Assembly: GCF_000620785.1 (NCBI RefSeq)
Contig: NZ_JIAI01000010.1
Location: forward strand, 248,001 to 312,000
DNA: 64,000 nt
Origin: Actinospineispora acaciae DSM 45401
GTDB taxonomy: Bacteria > Actinomycetota > Actinomycetes > Mycobacteriales > Pseudonocardiaceae
Reading direction: 5' to 3'
The notes under the pieces are model-generated. The model saw nothing but the letters and a program-made list of their open reading frames with translations, did no database searches and was not told the origin of the DNA. The first letter of the stretch is position 1. Every line of letters begins with the position of its first letter. This document shows positions 1-7,458 of the stretch, one piece after another. The position numbers were made by a program, and so were the translations under genes.

Positions 1-639
1 ATCCACCGCTACGGCCTGCCGTTCCGGCCGGACTGGGAGCACGCGGTGGCGCCGGTGCTGGACCACCTGGCCACCCGGCCCGAGGTCGACATGACGCGGG
101 TCGCGCTGCTGGGGCAGAGCCTCGGCGGGATGCTCGCGCCGCGCGCCGCCGCGTTCGAGCCCCGGATCGCCGCGGTCATCGCCGTCGACGGGGTGTACGA
201 CGCCGCCGCCGCGGTGACCGCCATGTTCCCGCTCGACGCCGACGAGCTGGCCCGCCGCGCCCGCGCGCCGCGCGACGACGAGCTGGACGACATGCTGCGC
301 ACGGCCATCGAGACCAACCCGACGGCGCGGTGGGCCTTCGGGCACGGCCAGTACGTGATGGGCGCCGACTCGCCCCGGCGGTTCCTGGCCAGCTACCTCG
401 ACTACCACCTGCGCGACGGGGTGGCCGAGCGGATCGCCTGCCCCACCCTGGTCTGCTCGGCCGCCGACGACCTGTTCTTCGAGGGCCAGCCGCAGCGGCT
501 GTTCGAGCACCTGACCTGCCCGAAGACGCTGCTGGAGTTCACCGCCGAGGAGGGCGCCGACGCGCACTGCCACGTCGGCGCGCAACGGCTCGCGCTGGCG
601 CGCATCTACGACTGGCTCGACGACGTCCTGCACCCGTGA
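1..639 (+). CDS. alpha/beta hydrolase, 5' truncated by window edge
   Basis: The frame is open from base 1, so the N-terminus lies outside the window. The visible 212 residues contain the nucleophile elbow G-Q-S-L-G-G, a later aspartate in 'CSAADDLFFEGQ' and a histidine in 'GADAHCHVGA', the expected order of a Ser-Asp-His triad. The family acts on esters, amides or acyl-peptides; the substrate cannot be told. The resemblance is to the dipeptidyl-peptidase/acylaminoacyl-peptidase-like hydrolases rather than to lipases. The stop codon lies inside the 5' arm of a GTGAGTGG hairpin, so that element closes the gene. Confidence 0.8.
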   Translation: MHRYGLPFRPDWEHAVAPVLDHLATRPEVDMTRVALLGQSLGGMLAPRAAAFEPRIAAVIAVDGVYDAAAAVTAMFPLDADELARRARAPRDDELDDMLRTAIETNPTARWAFGHGQYVMGADSPRRFLASYLDYHLRDGVAERIACPTLVCSAADDLFFEGQPQRLFEHLTCPKTLLEFTAEEGADAHCHVGAQRLALARIYDWLDDVLHP

Positions 640-677
640 GTGGTTAGCGTTGCTATAGCCACGCTAACCACTCACGG
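634..677. repeat. GTGAGTGG hairpin element, copy 1
   Basis: Perfect 17-bp inverted repeat (634-650 with 661-677) around a 10-base loop TGCTATAGCC. The outer ten bases CCGTGAGTGG are shared with three other elements in the window (33914, 53322, 61457), while the inner stem differs. It sits between two same-strand genes and includes the stop codon of the upstream hydrolase. It could act as a terminator, but no U-run follows. Confidence 0.85.
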
Positions 678-719
678 CTATTGCGGTCACCTCCGCGGCG
701 GCCGGCCCGTCGAGGGGGC

Positions 720-1100
720 ATGGGTATCGCATATGTTGTCGTCGCCGGCGTCACGATCCTGGCGAACGCGGGCATCGCGGCGGCGGACTTCGCTCGGGCG
801 CGGTTCGTTCTCGACAACTCCGCCGAGGTCGGCGTGCCGGTCTCGTGGCTGCCGGGGCTGGCGGTGCTGAAGGCGGCCGGCGCGGCGGGGTTGTTGCTGG
901 GGCTGCTCGGGGTGCCGGTGATCGGCACGGCGGCCGCTTTCGGGCTGGTGGCGTTCTTCGTCGGCGCGGTGATCGCGCACGTGCGCGCCCGGGTGTTCTA
1001 CAACATCGCCTTCCCGGGGGCGTTCCTGGCGCTGGCCGCCGCGTCCCTGGTGCTGTCGATCGCGGTGGGGGACGCGGCGGCCGACCTGGGCGTCGGTTAG
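720..1100 (+). CDS. DoxX-like small membrane protein
   Basis: Protein of 126 residues with about four hydrophobic segments and the DoxX-like pattern of a W-L-P-G-L-A-V-L-K-A-A-G loop between helices 1 and 2. These are inner-membrane proteins of poorly defined role, sometimes tied to redox or thiosulfate metabolism. I chose the ATG at 720 because it directly precedes the first hydrophobic segment; a longer frame from 681 would add a charged, unhydrophobic stretch. Its stop overlaps the convergent malic enzyme gene by 4 bp. Confidence 0.75.
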   Translation: MGIAYVVVAGVTILANAGIAAADFARARFVLDNSAEVGVPVSWLPGLAVLKAAGAAGLLLGLLGVPVIGTAAAFGLVAFFVGAVIAHVRARVFYNIAFPGAFLALAAASLVLSIAVGDAAADLGVG

Positions 1101-2299
1101 GACTGCGCGGCGGCGCGGGCGACGGCGGTGGCGACCGTGGAGGCCACCCGGGGGTCGAACGGGCTGGGCACGATCCGGTCGGTGGCCAGGTCGTCGGTGG
1201 CCACCTCGAAGATCGCCTCGGCGGCGGCCAGCTTCATCGCGTCGGTGATCCGGGTGGCGCCGGCGTCCAGCGCGCCCCGGAACACGCCGGGGAAGGCCAA
1301 CACGTTGTTGATCTGGTTCGGGAAGTCGCTGCGGCCGGTGGCGACCACGGGGGCGTAGCGGGCGGCGACGTCCGGGTTCACCTCCGGGTCGGGGTTGGAC
1401 AGCGCGAACACCATCGGGTCCGGCGCCATCGTGGCCAGCAGCTCCTCGGGCAGGGTGGCGCAGGACAGCCCGATGAACACGTCGGCGCCGGGCAGCGCGT
1501 CGGCCACCCCGCCGCTGATCCGGCGCGGGTTGGTGCGCTCGGCCAGGTCGGCCTTGACCGGGTTCATCCCGTCCCGGCCGGGCACCAGCACGCCGCGCGA
1601 GTCCAGCACCGTGACGTCGGTGACGCCGGCGGCGAGCAGGATCTCCGCGCAGGCCACCCCGGCCGCGCCGGCGCCGGTGATGACGACCTTCAACGGCGGC
1701 AGCTCGCGCCCGAGGGCGGCGCACCCGCCGCGCAGCGCGGCCAGCACCACGATCGCGGTGCCGTGCTGGTCGTCGTGCATGACCGGGCAGTCCAGCGCCT
1801 CGGTGACCCGGCGCTCCAGCTCGAAGCAGCGCGGCGCGGAGATGTCCTCCAGGTTCACCGCGCCGAAGCTGGGCCGCAGCCGCACCAGCGTCTCGACGAT
1901 CTCGTCCACGTCGGTGGTGTCCAGCACGATCGGGATCGAGTTCAGCCCGCCGAAGGTCTTGAACAGCGCCGCCTTGCCCTCCATCACGGGCAGCGCGGCG
2001 CGCGGGCCGATGTCGCCGAGGCCGAGCACGGCGGTGCCGTCGCTGACCACCGCGACCAGCCGGTCCGACCAGGTGTAGCTGGCGGCCAGGCTGGCGTCGG
2101 CGGCGATCACCCTGCTCACCTCGGCCACGCCTGGGCTGTAGGCCACGGACAGGTCGCGGGCGCCGTCCAGCGGCACGGTCGGGGCGATGTCCAGCTTGCC
2201 GCCCCGGTGGGCGGTGAGGATCTCGTCCGTCCCGATCTCGCCGACTTCACGGACGGCGGCGGTATCCGAGGGCGTGATGCGCTCGGGCACGATCGTCAC
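1097..2299 (-). CDS. NAD(P)-dependent malic enzyme
   Basis: Cytosolic oxidative decarboxylation of malate to pyruvate, feeding NAD(P)H and linking the TCA cycle to pyruvate. The 400-residue length fits the short bacterial malic enzymes. Seen: 'YSPGVAEVS' near the N-terminus, 'SDGTAVLGLGDIGP', the metal-binding 'MHDDQHGTA', a Rossmann 'GAGAAGVA' and 'SNPDPE' / 'GRSDFPNQINN' in the NAD domain. The GTG at 2299 follows an AAGGGA Shine-Dalgarno by 8 bases; a much longer open frame to 2746 is low-complexity and lacks homology. It is convergent with the DoxX gene and divergent from the epimerase. Confidence 0.93.
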   Translation of the reverse strand: MTIVPERITPSDTAAVREVGEIGTDEILTAHRGGKLDIAPTVPLDGARDLSVAYSPGVAEVSRVIAADASLAASYTWSDRLVAVVSDGTAVLGLGDIGPRAALPVMEGKAALFKTFGGLNSIPIVLDTTDVDEIVETLVRLRPSFGAVNLEDISAPRCFELERRVTEALDCPVMHDDQHGTAIVVLAALRGGCAALGRELPPLKVVITGAGAAGVACAEILLAAGVTDVTVLDSRGVLVPGRDGMNPVKADLAERTNPRRISGGVADALPGADVFIGLSCATLPEELLATMAPDPMVFALSNPDPEVNPDVAARYAPVVATGRSDFPNQINNVLAFPGVFRGALDAGATRITDAMKLAAAEAIFEVATDDLATDRIVPSPFDPRVASTVATAVARAAAQS

Positions 2300-2525
2300 G
2301 ATCTTGTTCCCTTCGAAGAACCGGTGCTGGTGAAACGGCGGGTGTCCCAGGCACCCGCTGGCCGTGCACCGGTCCGCGAGGTATCGCGCCACCACGGTGC
2401 CCGACGGCGCCTCGGGTCGCGCCGCTGGATGGCGCGGCGGCCGGCGAGGCTCGGCTGTCAGGTAGGCCTCCAGTGTGTCATCTCTCCGGGCGGCTTGTCT
2501 GCCCCGTCTAGCAGAATCACACCCC

Positions 2526-3110
2526 GTGCAGTGTCGATCTTTGTCCATCTCGGGCGCCTGGGCCTTCTCGCCGCCGCGGTTCGACGACGACCGGGGAGAG
2601 TTCGTGGCGCCGTACCAGGAGGCGGCGTTCGTCGAGGCGGTCGGGGCGCCGCTGCGGGTGGCGCAGTCCAACCACAGCGTGTCCCGGCGCGGGGTGATCC
2701 GGGGGGTGCACTTCGCGGACGTGCCGCCCGGGCAGGCCAAGTACATCTACTGCCCGCGCGGCGCGCTGCTGGACGTGGTGGTGGACGTGCGGGTCGGCTC
2801 GCCGACGTTCGGCGCGCACGAGGCGGTGCGGCTGGACTCCTCGTCGTACACCGCGCTGTACCTGTCCGAGGGGCTCGGGCACGCGTTCTGCGCGCTGGAG
2901 GACGACACGGTCGCGAGCTACCTGTGCTCCACGCCGTACGCGCCGGCCATCGAGCGCACGGTCTCCGCGCTGGACCCCGCGCTGGGCCTGCCCTGGCCGT
3001 CCGGCCTGACGCCGGTGCTGTCCGAACGCGACGCCGCCGCGCCGACGCTGGCCGAGGCCGCCGACGCGGGCCTGCTCCCCCGGTTCACCGGCCGCTGTTC
3101 GGGAACGTGA
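2526..3110 (+). CDS. rfbC: dTDP-4-dehydrorhamnose 3,5-epimerase family protein
   Basis: Cupin-fold epimerase acting on dTDP-4-keto-6-deoxy sugars in deoxysugar or rhamnose synthesis. Seen: 'GAWAFSPPRFDDDRGEF' at the N-terminus, 'RGVIRGVHF' with the catalytic His, the aspartate in 'VDVRVGSPTFG' and 'YLSEGLGHAFCAL' with the conserved Gly-His. Length of 194 residues fits the family. GTG at 2526 gives the normal N-terminus; an upstream ATG at 2475 would add 17 non-conserved residues. No other sugar-nucleotide gene is adjacent, so the product sugar is unknown and a C5- or C3-only epimerase remains possible. Its 3' end overlaps the convergent MFS gene by 26 bp. Confidence 0.85.
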   Translation: MQCRSLSISGAWAFSPPRFDDDRGEFVAPYQEAAFVEAVGAPLRVAQSNHSVSRRGVIRGVHFADVPPGQAKYIYCPRGALLDVVVDVRVGSPTFGAHEAVRLDSSSYTALYLSEGLGHAFCALEDDTVASYLCSTPYAPAIERTVSALDPALGLPWPSGLTPVLSERDAAAPTLAEAADAGLLPRFTGRCSGT

Positions 3111-4266
3111 CGCAGATGGCGACGAGCGCGGCCGCGCTCAGGCCCAGCGCGATCGCGATCGTGGCCGGGTAGCCCAACCGCCCGGCCAGGACCGGCCCGA
3201 GCGCCGAGGCGCCCACCGCGATGCCGTAGCCCCAGGAGCCGAGCAGCGTGAAGTCGCTGCCCTCGGTGTTCTCCCGGCACAGGTCCATGCAGACGGTGAA
3301 AATGATCGTGTTGGTCACGCCGCGCGCCACCCCCAGGGCAGCCACGGTGGCCACCGCCAGCGCGGTGTTGGCCAGCGGGAACAGCCCGGCGGTGGCGACC
3401 AGCTGCACGGCGGCCGCGGCCACCAGCGCCGGCTTGCGCCCGTACCGCCCGACGATCCCGCCCGCCATGGCGGCTCCGGCGATGCCCGCGACGCCGGTCA
3501 GCACGGAGGTCAGCAGTCCGAGCTGGTCGAGCCGCCAGCCGCCGTCGATCAGCATGGGCGCCAGCAACGACTGCGGCAGGATGATCCCGGACCAGGTCAG
3601 CGGGACCACCAGCCCCATCCAGGCGGCCACTCCCGGCCGCCGGGGCAGCGACAGCACGTCGGCGACCCTCGGCCGCCGCTCGGTCTTGGTGGCGGCGGGC
3701 TCGACGAGGCGGTACGCGGCGATCATCGGGACCAGGCTGACCCCGCTGAGCGCGACCATCGCCCAGCCCCAGCCCCAGTGCTGCACGATCACCAGGGTTC
3801 CGGTGGTCCCGACGATCGCGCCGCCGAACCCGGCGCCGACCTGCACCGCGTTCGCGGCCGCGCGCCCGGCGTGCGTGGTGAGCCGGACGGTCAGGGCGTC
3901 GGTGGCAATATCCTGCGTGCCGATCAGCGCGGCCAGCACGCAGGTGGCCACGAACAGCGCGGTGAACTGCGTACCGATGTCCAGCGGGACCATCGCCAGC
4001 AGGGTCAGCGCGATCGCCGGCTGCACCAGCAGCAGCCACATGCGGTAGTGGCCTCGACGCGCGCCGGCCTCCCGGCGGCGGTCGACCAGCGGCGCCCACA
4101 GGACCTTGGCGATCGTCCCGAAGGTCACCAGGGAGATGGCCCCGACCTGGTCGAGCGACGCACCCCGCTCGCGCAGCAACGCCGGCAGCGCGACGATCAG
4201 GCCGGCGGCGAGATACTGACCGCCGTAGAGCACGACCAGCGTCACCAGCCGTCGCCCGCCGCGCAC
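3085..4266 (-). CDS. MFS transporter, AmpG / RhtX-FptX-like
   Basis: About twelve hydrophobic segments in 393 residues. The motif 'GTQDIATDALTVR' in the central part and 'SLVTFGTIAKVLWAPLVDR' after TM2 point to the AmpG/acetyl-CoA transporter branch, which includes the siderophore permeases RhtX and FptX. Substrate not determinable. Two GTG starts are possible: 4266 (giving a VRGGRR positive leader before TM1, chosen) and 4245. The 3' end overlaps rfbC on the other strand, and the upstream region holds a CGCACAC-type repeat. Confidence 0.8.
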   Translation of the reverse strand: MRGGRRLVTLVVLYGGQYLAAGLIVALPALLRERGASLDQVGAISLVTFGTIAKVLWAPLVDRRREAGARRGHYRMWLLLVQPAIALTLLAMVPLDIGTQFTALFVATCVLAALIGTQDIATDALTVRLTTHAGRAAANAVQVGAGFGGAIVGTTGTLVIVQHWGWGWAMVALSGVSLVPMIAAYRLVEPAATKTERRPRVADVLSLPRRPGVAAWMGLVVPLTWSGIILPQSLLAPMLIDGGWRLDQLGLLTSVLTGVAGIAGAAMAGGIVGRYGRKPALVAAAAVQLVATAGLFPLANTALAVATVAALGVARGVTNTIIFTVCMDLCRENTEGSDFTLLGSWGYGIAVGASALGPVLAGRLGYPATIAIALGLSAAALVAICVTFPNSGR

Positions 4267-4310
4267 ACCGTGACGCCCGCTGTCGCCGTGGCCACCGTGC
4301 CCATGACCCC

Positions 4311-4402
4311 CGCACACATCGTGCTGTCGCCCCGCACACGTCCTGTCATGTGTGCGGAGGCGAGATGGGGTGTGCCGTGCGGGCGGGGTGTGCCGTGCGG
4401 GC
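4311..4402. repeat. CGCACAC-family intergenic repeat, with an 18-bp direct repeat
   Basis: Inverted arms CCGCACAC (4332-4339) and GTGTGCGG (4350-4357) flank a 10-base loop; a further CCGCACAC lies just upstream near 4310. They are followed by two exact head-to-tail copies of GGGGTGTGCCGTGCGGGC (4367-4384, 4385-4402). It lies between two same-strand MFS genes and is related to elements at 6577, 10610, 16843, 38937 and 56044. Confidence 0.6.
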
Positions 4403-4412
4403 GGGCGGTCGG

Positions 4413-5936
4413 TCACCGGGCGGGTCCGTCCGGCGTCGACGCCCCGGTGCGGCGGCGCGGCAGCGACAGGCCGGCGAGGAGCGCGGCGGCCAACGCGCAC
4501 GCCGCGGCCACCGCGTAGGCGGCCGAGTACCCGCGCGCGCCGGATGCGGTGGCCACCGTGGTCAGCACGGCCAGCCCGAGCGCGCCGCTGGCCTGGCGGA
4601 TCGTGTTGAGCACGCCGGCGGCCACCCCGCTGTGGCGCGCGGGCACCGCCGCGGTCGCCGCGACGGTGATCGGGGTGAACGCCGCCCCGATTCCCAGCCC
4701 GAACACCGCGACCGCCGCCAGCACCGCGGCCGTCCCCGGGTGCGCCTGACCGGTCAGGACGCCCAACGCGGCGAACCCGACACCGGCCGGCACCAGCCCG
4801 AGCACCGCCGCCCGGCGTGTCCCGAGCGCGGTGGTGGTCCGCCCCGCGCACCGGCCGCCGACGATCAGCCCCACCGCACCGGGCAGAAACGCCAGGCCGG
4901 CGGCGAACGGCGTCTCGTGCCGGACCGTCTGCAGGTACAACGACAGCAGCACCGGGCTGGCGAAGAACCCGAGGCCGATCAGGAACATCACCGCGTTCCC
5001 GCTGCTCACGCCGGGTGCCCTGAACATCGAGAGCGGCAACAGCGGCGACGCGGCCCACCACCGGGAGTGAGCCACGAACGCCGCCAGCAGCGCGAGCCCC
5101 AGCACCGCCACGACGACGGAGCCGACGTCGAGCGCCTGGCCGCCGCCCCGCCCGGCGCTCATGATCGCGAACACCAGCGCGGTCAGGCCGAGCGTGGCCA
5201 GGACCGCCCCCGGCACGTCCAGCCGCGCCCGCACCGGCCCCCGGCGAACGGACGCCCTCGGCAGCGCGCGCACCGCCAGCGCGACCACCGCCGCGCCGAG
5301 CGGCAGGTTGACCAGGAAGATCCACCGCCAGCCCGCCCACTGCGTCAACACGCCGCCGAGCAGCGTGCCGGCCGTGCCGCCGCACGCGCCGACCACGCTC
5401 CAACTGGCCAGCGCGCGGGCTCGCGCCGCGCCGGCGAAGCTCGTGTTCACCGTGGCCAGCGTCGCCGGCAACATCAGCGCGCCACCGAGCCCCTGCGCGG
5501 CCCTCGCCGCCACCAGCACGCCCGCCGACGTGGCCAAGCCCGCGCCGACACTGGCCACCGTGAACACCGCGGTCCCGGCCACCAGCACCGCCCGGTGCCC
5601 GTACACGTCCGCGCATCGCCCGCCCAGCAGCAGGAAGCCGGCGAAGACCAACGTGTAGGCGTTCATGACCCAGGCCAGCTGACCGCCAGGGACGCCCAGC
5701 TGGACCTGGATGTCCGGCAACGCCACCGCGACGATCGTGGCATCCAAGATCACCACGAACACGGCGAGGCACGCCGCCACCAGCACGACACGCGGACAGT
5801 CGTTCGCGCTCCCGCCGCGACCCAGTGCCCGCCGCTCACCGTAACGGGCGCGTGACCGCCGGAGACGCTTCGTGAACAACCCTTTGAGCGAGCCATCCCG
5901 GCGCACCCATGACGCCACCAGCCGAAGACCAGCCAT
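4413..5936 (-). CDS. MFS drug exporter, DHA2-like (14 TM)
   Basis: 507 residues with about fourteen hydrophobic segments. TM1 carries the DHA2 hallmark 'VVILDATIVAVALPDIQ', and 'WVMNAYTLVFAGFLLLGGR' follows in the loop 2-3 region. These proteins export drugs or antibiotics by proton antiport. The ATG at 5936 is preceded by AGGGTG with about 6 bases spacing, giving an unusually long 45-residue basic N-tail before TM1. The gene diverges from a TetR gene, with a perfect 20-bp palindrome between the two starts, so it is probably repressed by that regulator and induced by its own substrate. Confidence 0.88.
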   Translation of the reverse strand: MAGLRLVASWVRRDGSLKGLFTKRLRRSRARYGERRALGRGGSANDCPRVVLVAACLAVFVVILDATIVAVALPDIQVQLGVPGGQLAWVMNAYTLVFAGFLLLGGRCADVYGHRAVLVAGTAVFTVASVGAGLATSAGVLVAARAAQGLGGALMLPATLATVNTSFAGAARARALASWSVVGACGGTAGTLLGGVLTQWAGWRWIFLVNLPLGAAVVALAVRALPRASVRRGPVRARLDVPGAVLATLGLTALVFAIMSAGRGGGQALDVGSVVVAVLGLALLAAFVAHSRWWAASPLLPLSMFRAPGVSSGNAVMFLIGLGFFASPVLLSLYLQTVRHETPFAAGLAFLPGAVGLIVGGRCAGRTTTALGTRRAAVLGLVPAGVGFAALGVLTGQAHPGTAAVLAAVAVFGLGIGAAFTPITVAATAAVPARHSGVAAGVLNTIRQASGALGLAVLTTVATASGARGYSAAYAVAAACALAAALLAGLSLPRRRTGASTPDGPAR

Positions 5937-5953
5937 AAGGGCACCCTAACAGA

Positions 5954-5973
5954 TTAGTTAATGCATTAACTAA
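5954..5973. promoter_or_regulatory. probable TetR operator, perfect 20-bp palindrome
   Basis: TTAGTTAATGCATTAACTAA is perfectly self-complementary, AT-rich in a region of very high GC, and lies 17 bp before the MFS start and 25 bp before the TetR start. Such placement fits simultaneous control of both divergent promoters by the adjacent TetR-type protein. Binding itself is inferred. Confidence 0.85.
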
Positions 5974-5998
5974 CTCATTTCGACCTACCCTTCACTAG

Positions 5999-6574
5999 AT
6001 GGACCACGCGCCGCCCAGCACGCCTCGCCGGGGTCGACCCCCGGTGCTCGACCTGGACAAGATCGTGACCACCGCCGCCGGCATGGATCCGAGCCGGCTC
6101 ACGATGACCTCCGTCGCCGCCGAGCTGGGCGTCACGACCCCGGCGCTCTACCGCTGGGTCAGCGACCGCGACACCCTGCTGAGCCTGGTCAGCGCGCGCA
6201 TGGCCGAGCGCATCCTTCCCGCCGGCCAGCCCGACCCGGCCACCTGGCGGGAGTGGCTCACCGAGTGGGCGCACAACCTGCGCCGCGAGTGCGAGACCGC
6301 GCCCGGGTTCGCCGTGCGCCTGCTGACCGGTCCCCACCGCGCGGAGAACCACGTCGAGTTCGAGCACCGCGCCACCGCCGCCTTCGTCGCCGCCGGCATC
6401 GACCCGACCGACGCGCCGCAGTACTGGTCCGCGTTCAGCGCCGCCGTCCTCGGTTGGATCGCCGCCGACCAGAGCCACAACTTCCCTTCGACCACCCCCA
6501 TGGACTTCGACACCTTGTTGCGCATGCTGCTCCAGGGCACCGCGCCCGGCCCCGGTCGCCCAGCCGCCTCGTGA
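5999..6574 (+). CDS. TetR family transcriptional regulator
   Basis: 191 residues. An N-terminal helix-turn-helix is visible in 'LTMTSVAAELGVTTPALYRWV' at residues 36-56, after a basic 'PRRGRPP' arm; the C-terminal half is a ligand-binding helical domain like that of TetR-class efflux regulators. It diverges from the DHA2 exporter, with the 20-bp palindrome between them, so it most likely represses the exporter and itself. No clear Shine-Dalgarno precedes the ATG; a leaderless mRNA is possible. Confidence 0.9.
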   Translation: MDHAPPSTPRRGRPPVLDLDKIVTTAAGMDPSRLTMTSVAAELGVTTPALYRWVSDRDTLLSLVSARMAERILPAGQPDPATWREWLTEWAHNLRRECETAPGFAVRLLTGPHRAENHVEFEHRATAAFVAAGIDPTDAPQYWSAFSAAVLGWIAADQSHNFPSTTPMDFDTLLRMLLQGTAPGPGRPAAS

Positions 6575-6576
6575 CC

Positions 6577-6645
6577 GGCACACAGGGCCGCCACCGCACA
6601 CGGCTTGGAGACGCGCGTGCCGCGGCAACACCATGTGTGCGGCGC
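6577..6645. repeat. CGCACAC-family intergenic repeat
   Basis: Starts GGCACACAGGG, then CCGCACAC (6594-6601) and CGGCTTGG, and ends with GTGTGCGG (6635-6642), so the arms can pair. The layout GGCACACAGnG ... CCGCACACnnnnTTGG ... TGTGCGG matches the elements at 10610, 38937 and, inverted, 56044. It fills the gap between two convergent genes. Confidence 0.6.
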
Positions 6646-6665
6646 GGAAACGGCGGCCGGCCGGA

Positions 6666-7367
6666 CTACCAGGTCAGCGGGTGGGCGTCGCGGAACAGGC
6701 CGCCGGTCGGTCCGGTGTCCGGCAACGTCGCCGCCCACACCACGCCGGCGGCGCCTTCCGCGACCGGGCGGCCGCCGCGCCCACCCATGTCCGTCGCCAC
6801 CCAGCCCGGGCAGACCGCGTTGACCAGGATGCGGCGGTGCCGAAGCTCGGCGGCGAGCTTGACGGTGAGCATGTTCAGTGCGGCCTTGCTGACCGAGTAG
6901 GCCGGCGTCCCGGCCGACCCACCCGTCTCCGCGAACGAGCCAGCACCGCTGGTGACCATGACGACACGCCCGCCCGCGCCCATCAGTGGCAGCAGCGCGG
7001 CACACATCCGCCAGGCGCCGACAAGGTTGACGTCAAGCGCCTCGTGGACCACCGCGAAGTCCGGTGCGACCGCGCGCTGGCCGGTGTCGTAGTGGATGCC
7101 GGCGTTGTTGACCAGCACGTCCAACCGCCCGTACTCCTCGCGCAGCCACCCGGCAAAAGCGTCGACGCTCGCCGGGTCGGTGACGTCCAACCGCCGCGCG
7201 CACGCCCCCGCGCCCGCCCGCGCGGCCGCGCGCTCTCCGGCTGCCGGATCGCGAGCGCCGAGCACGACCCGGTGGCCACGCCCCGCCAGCTGACGCGCGA
7301 CCTCGGCGCCGATGCCCCGGTTCGCGCCGGTGACCACCGCGACCGGCCGTGCGCTCCGATCCGTCAC
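6666..7367 (-). CDS. short-chain dehydrogenase/reductase (SDR)
   Basis: Classical SDR of 233 residues: nucleotide-binding 'VTGANRGIG' near residue 12, 'LVNNAGIHYD' at about 85, catalytic Ser in 'MVTSGAGS' and the Y-x-x-x-K in 'PAYSVSKAALN'. The loop after the active site 'VNAVCPGWVATDMG' is of the carbonyl-reductase-like type (ending with W near the C-terminus). It reduces or oxidises an unknown small carbonyl or alcohol with NAD(P)H. Transcribed towards the TetR gene; not obviously part of an operon. Confidence 0.9.
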   Translation of the reverse strand: MTDRSARPVAVVTGANRGIGAEVARQLAGRGHRVVLGARDPAAGERAAARAGAGACARRLDVTDPASVDAFAGWLREEYGRLDVLVNNAGIHYDTGQRAVAPDFAVVHEALDVNLVGAWRMCAALLPLMGAGGRVVMVTSGAGSFAETGGSAGTPAYSVSKAALNMLTVKLAAELRHRRILVNAVCPGWVATDMGGRGGRPVAEGAAGVVWAATLPDTGPTGGLFRDAHPLTW

Positions 7368-7458
7368 ATATCGACCCTAAACCGCCGAGTCGTCACGATC
7401 GGGCGGTGCGCGGGCCTCACTGGTCGCCGCCCGCGCGGTGTCATCCGTCATGGCCACG

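Noticed and set aside
2300..2746. N-terminal extension of the malic enzyme to 549 residues
   Set aside because: The extra residues are low-complexity and a good Shine-Dalgarno sits directly before the GTG at 2299.
845..3172. 775-codon open frame antisense to the malic enzyme and through rfbC
   Set aside because: Composition is Gly/Arg/His-rich and both genes it overlaps have clear conserved motifs.
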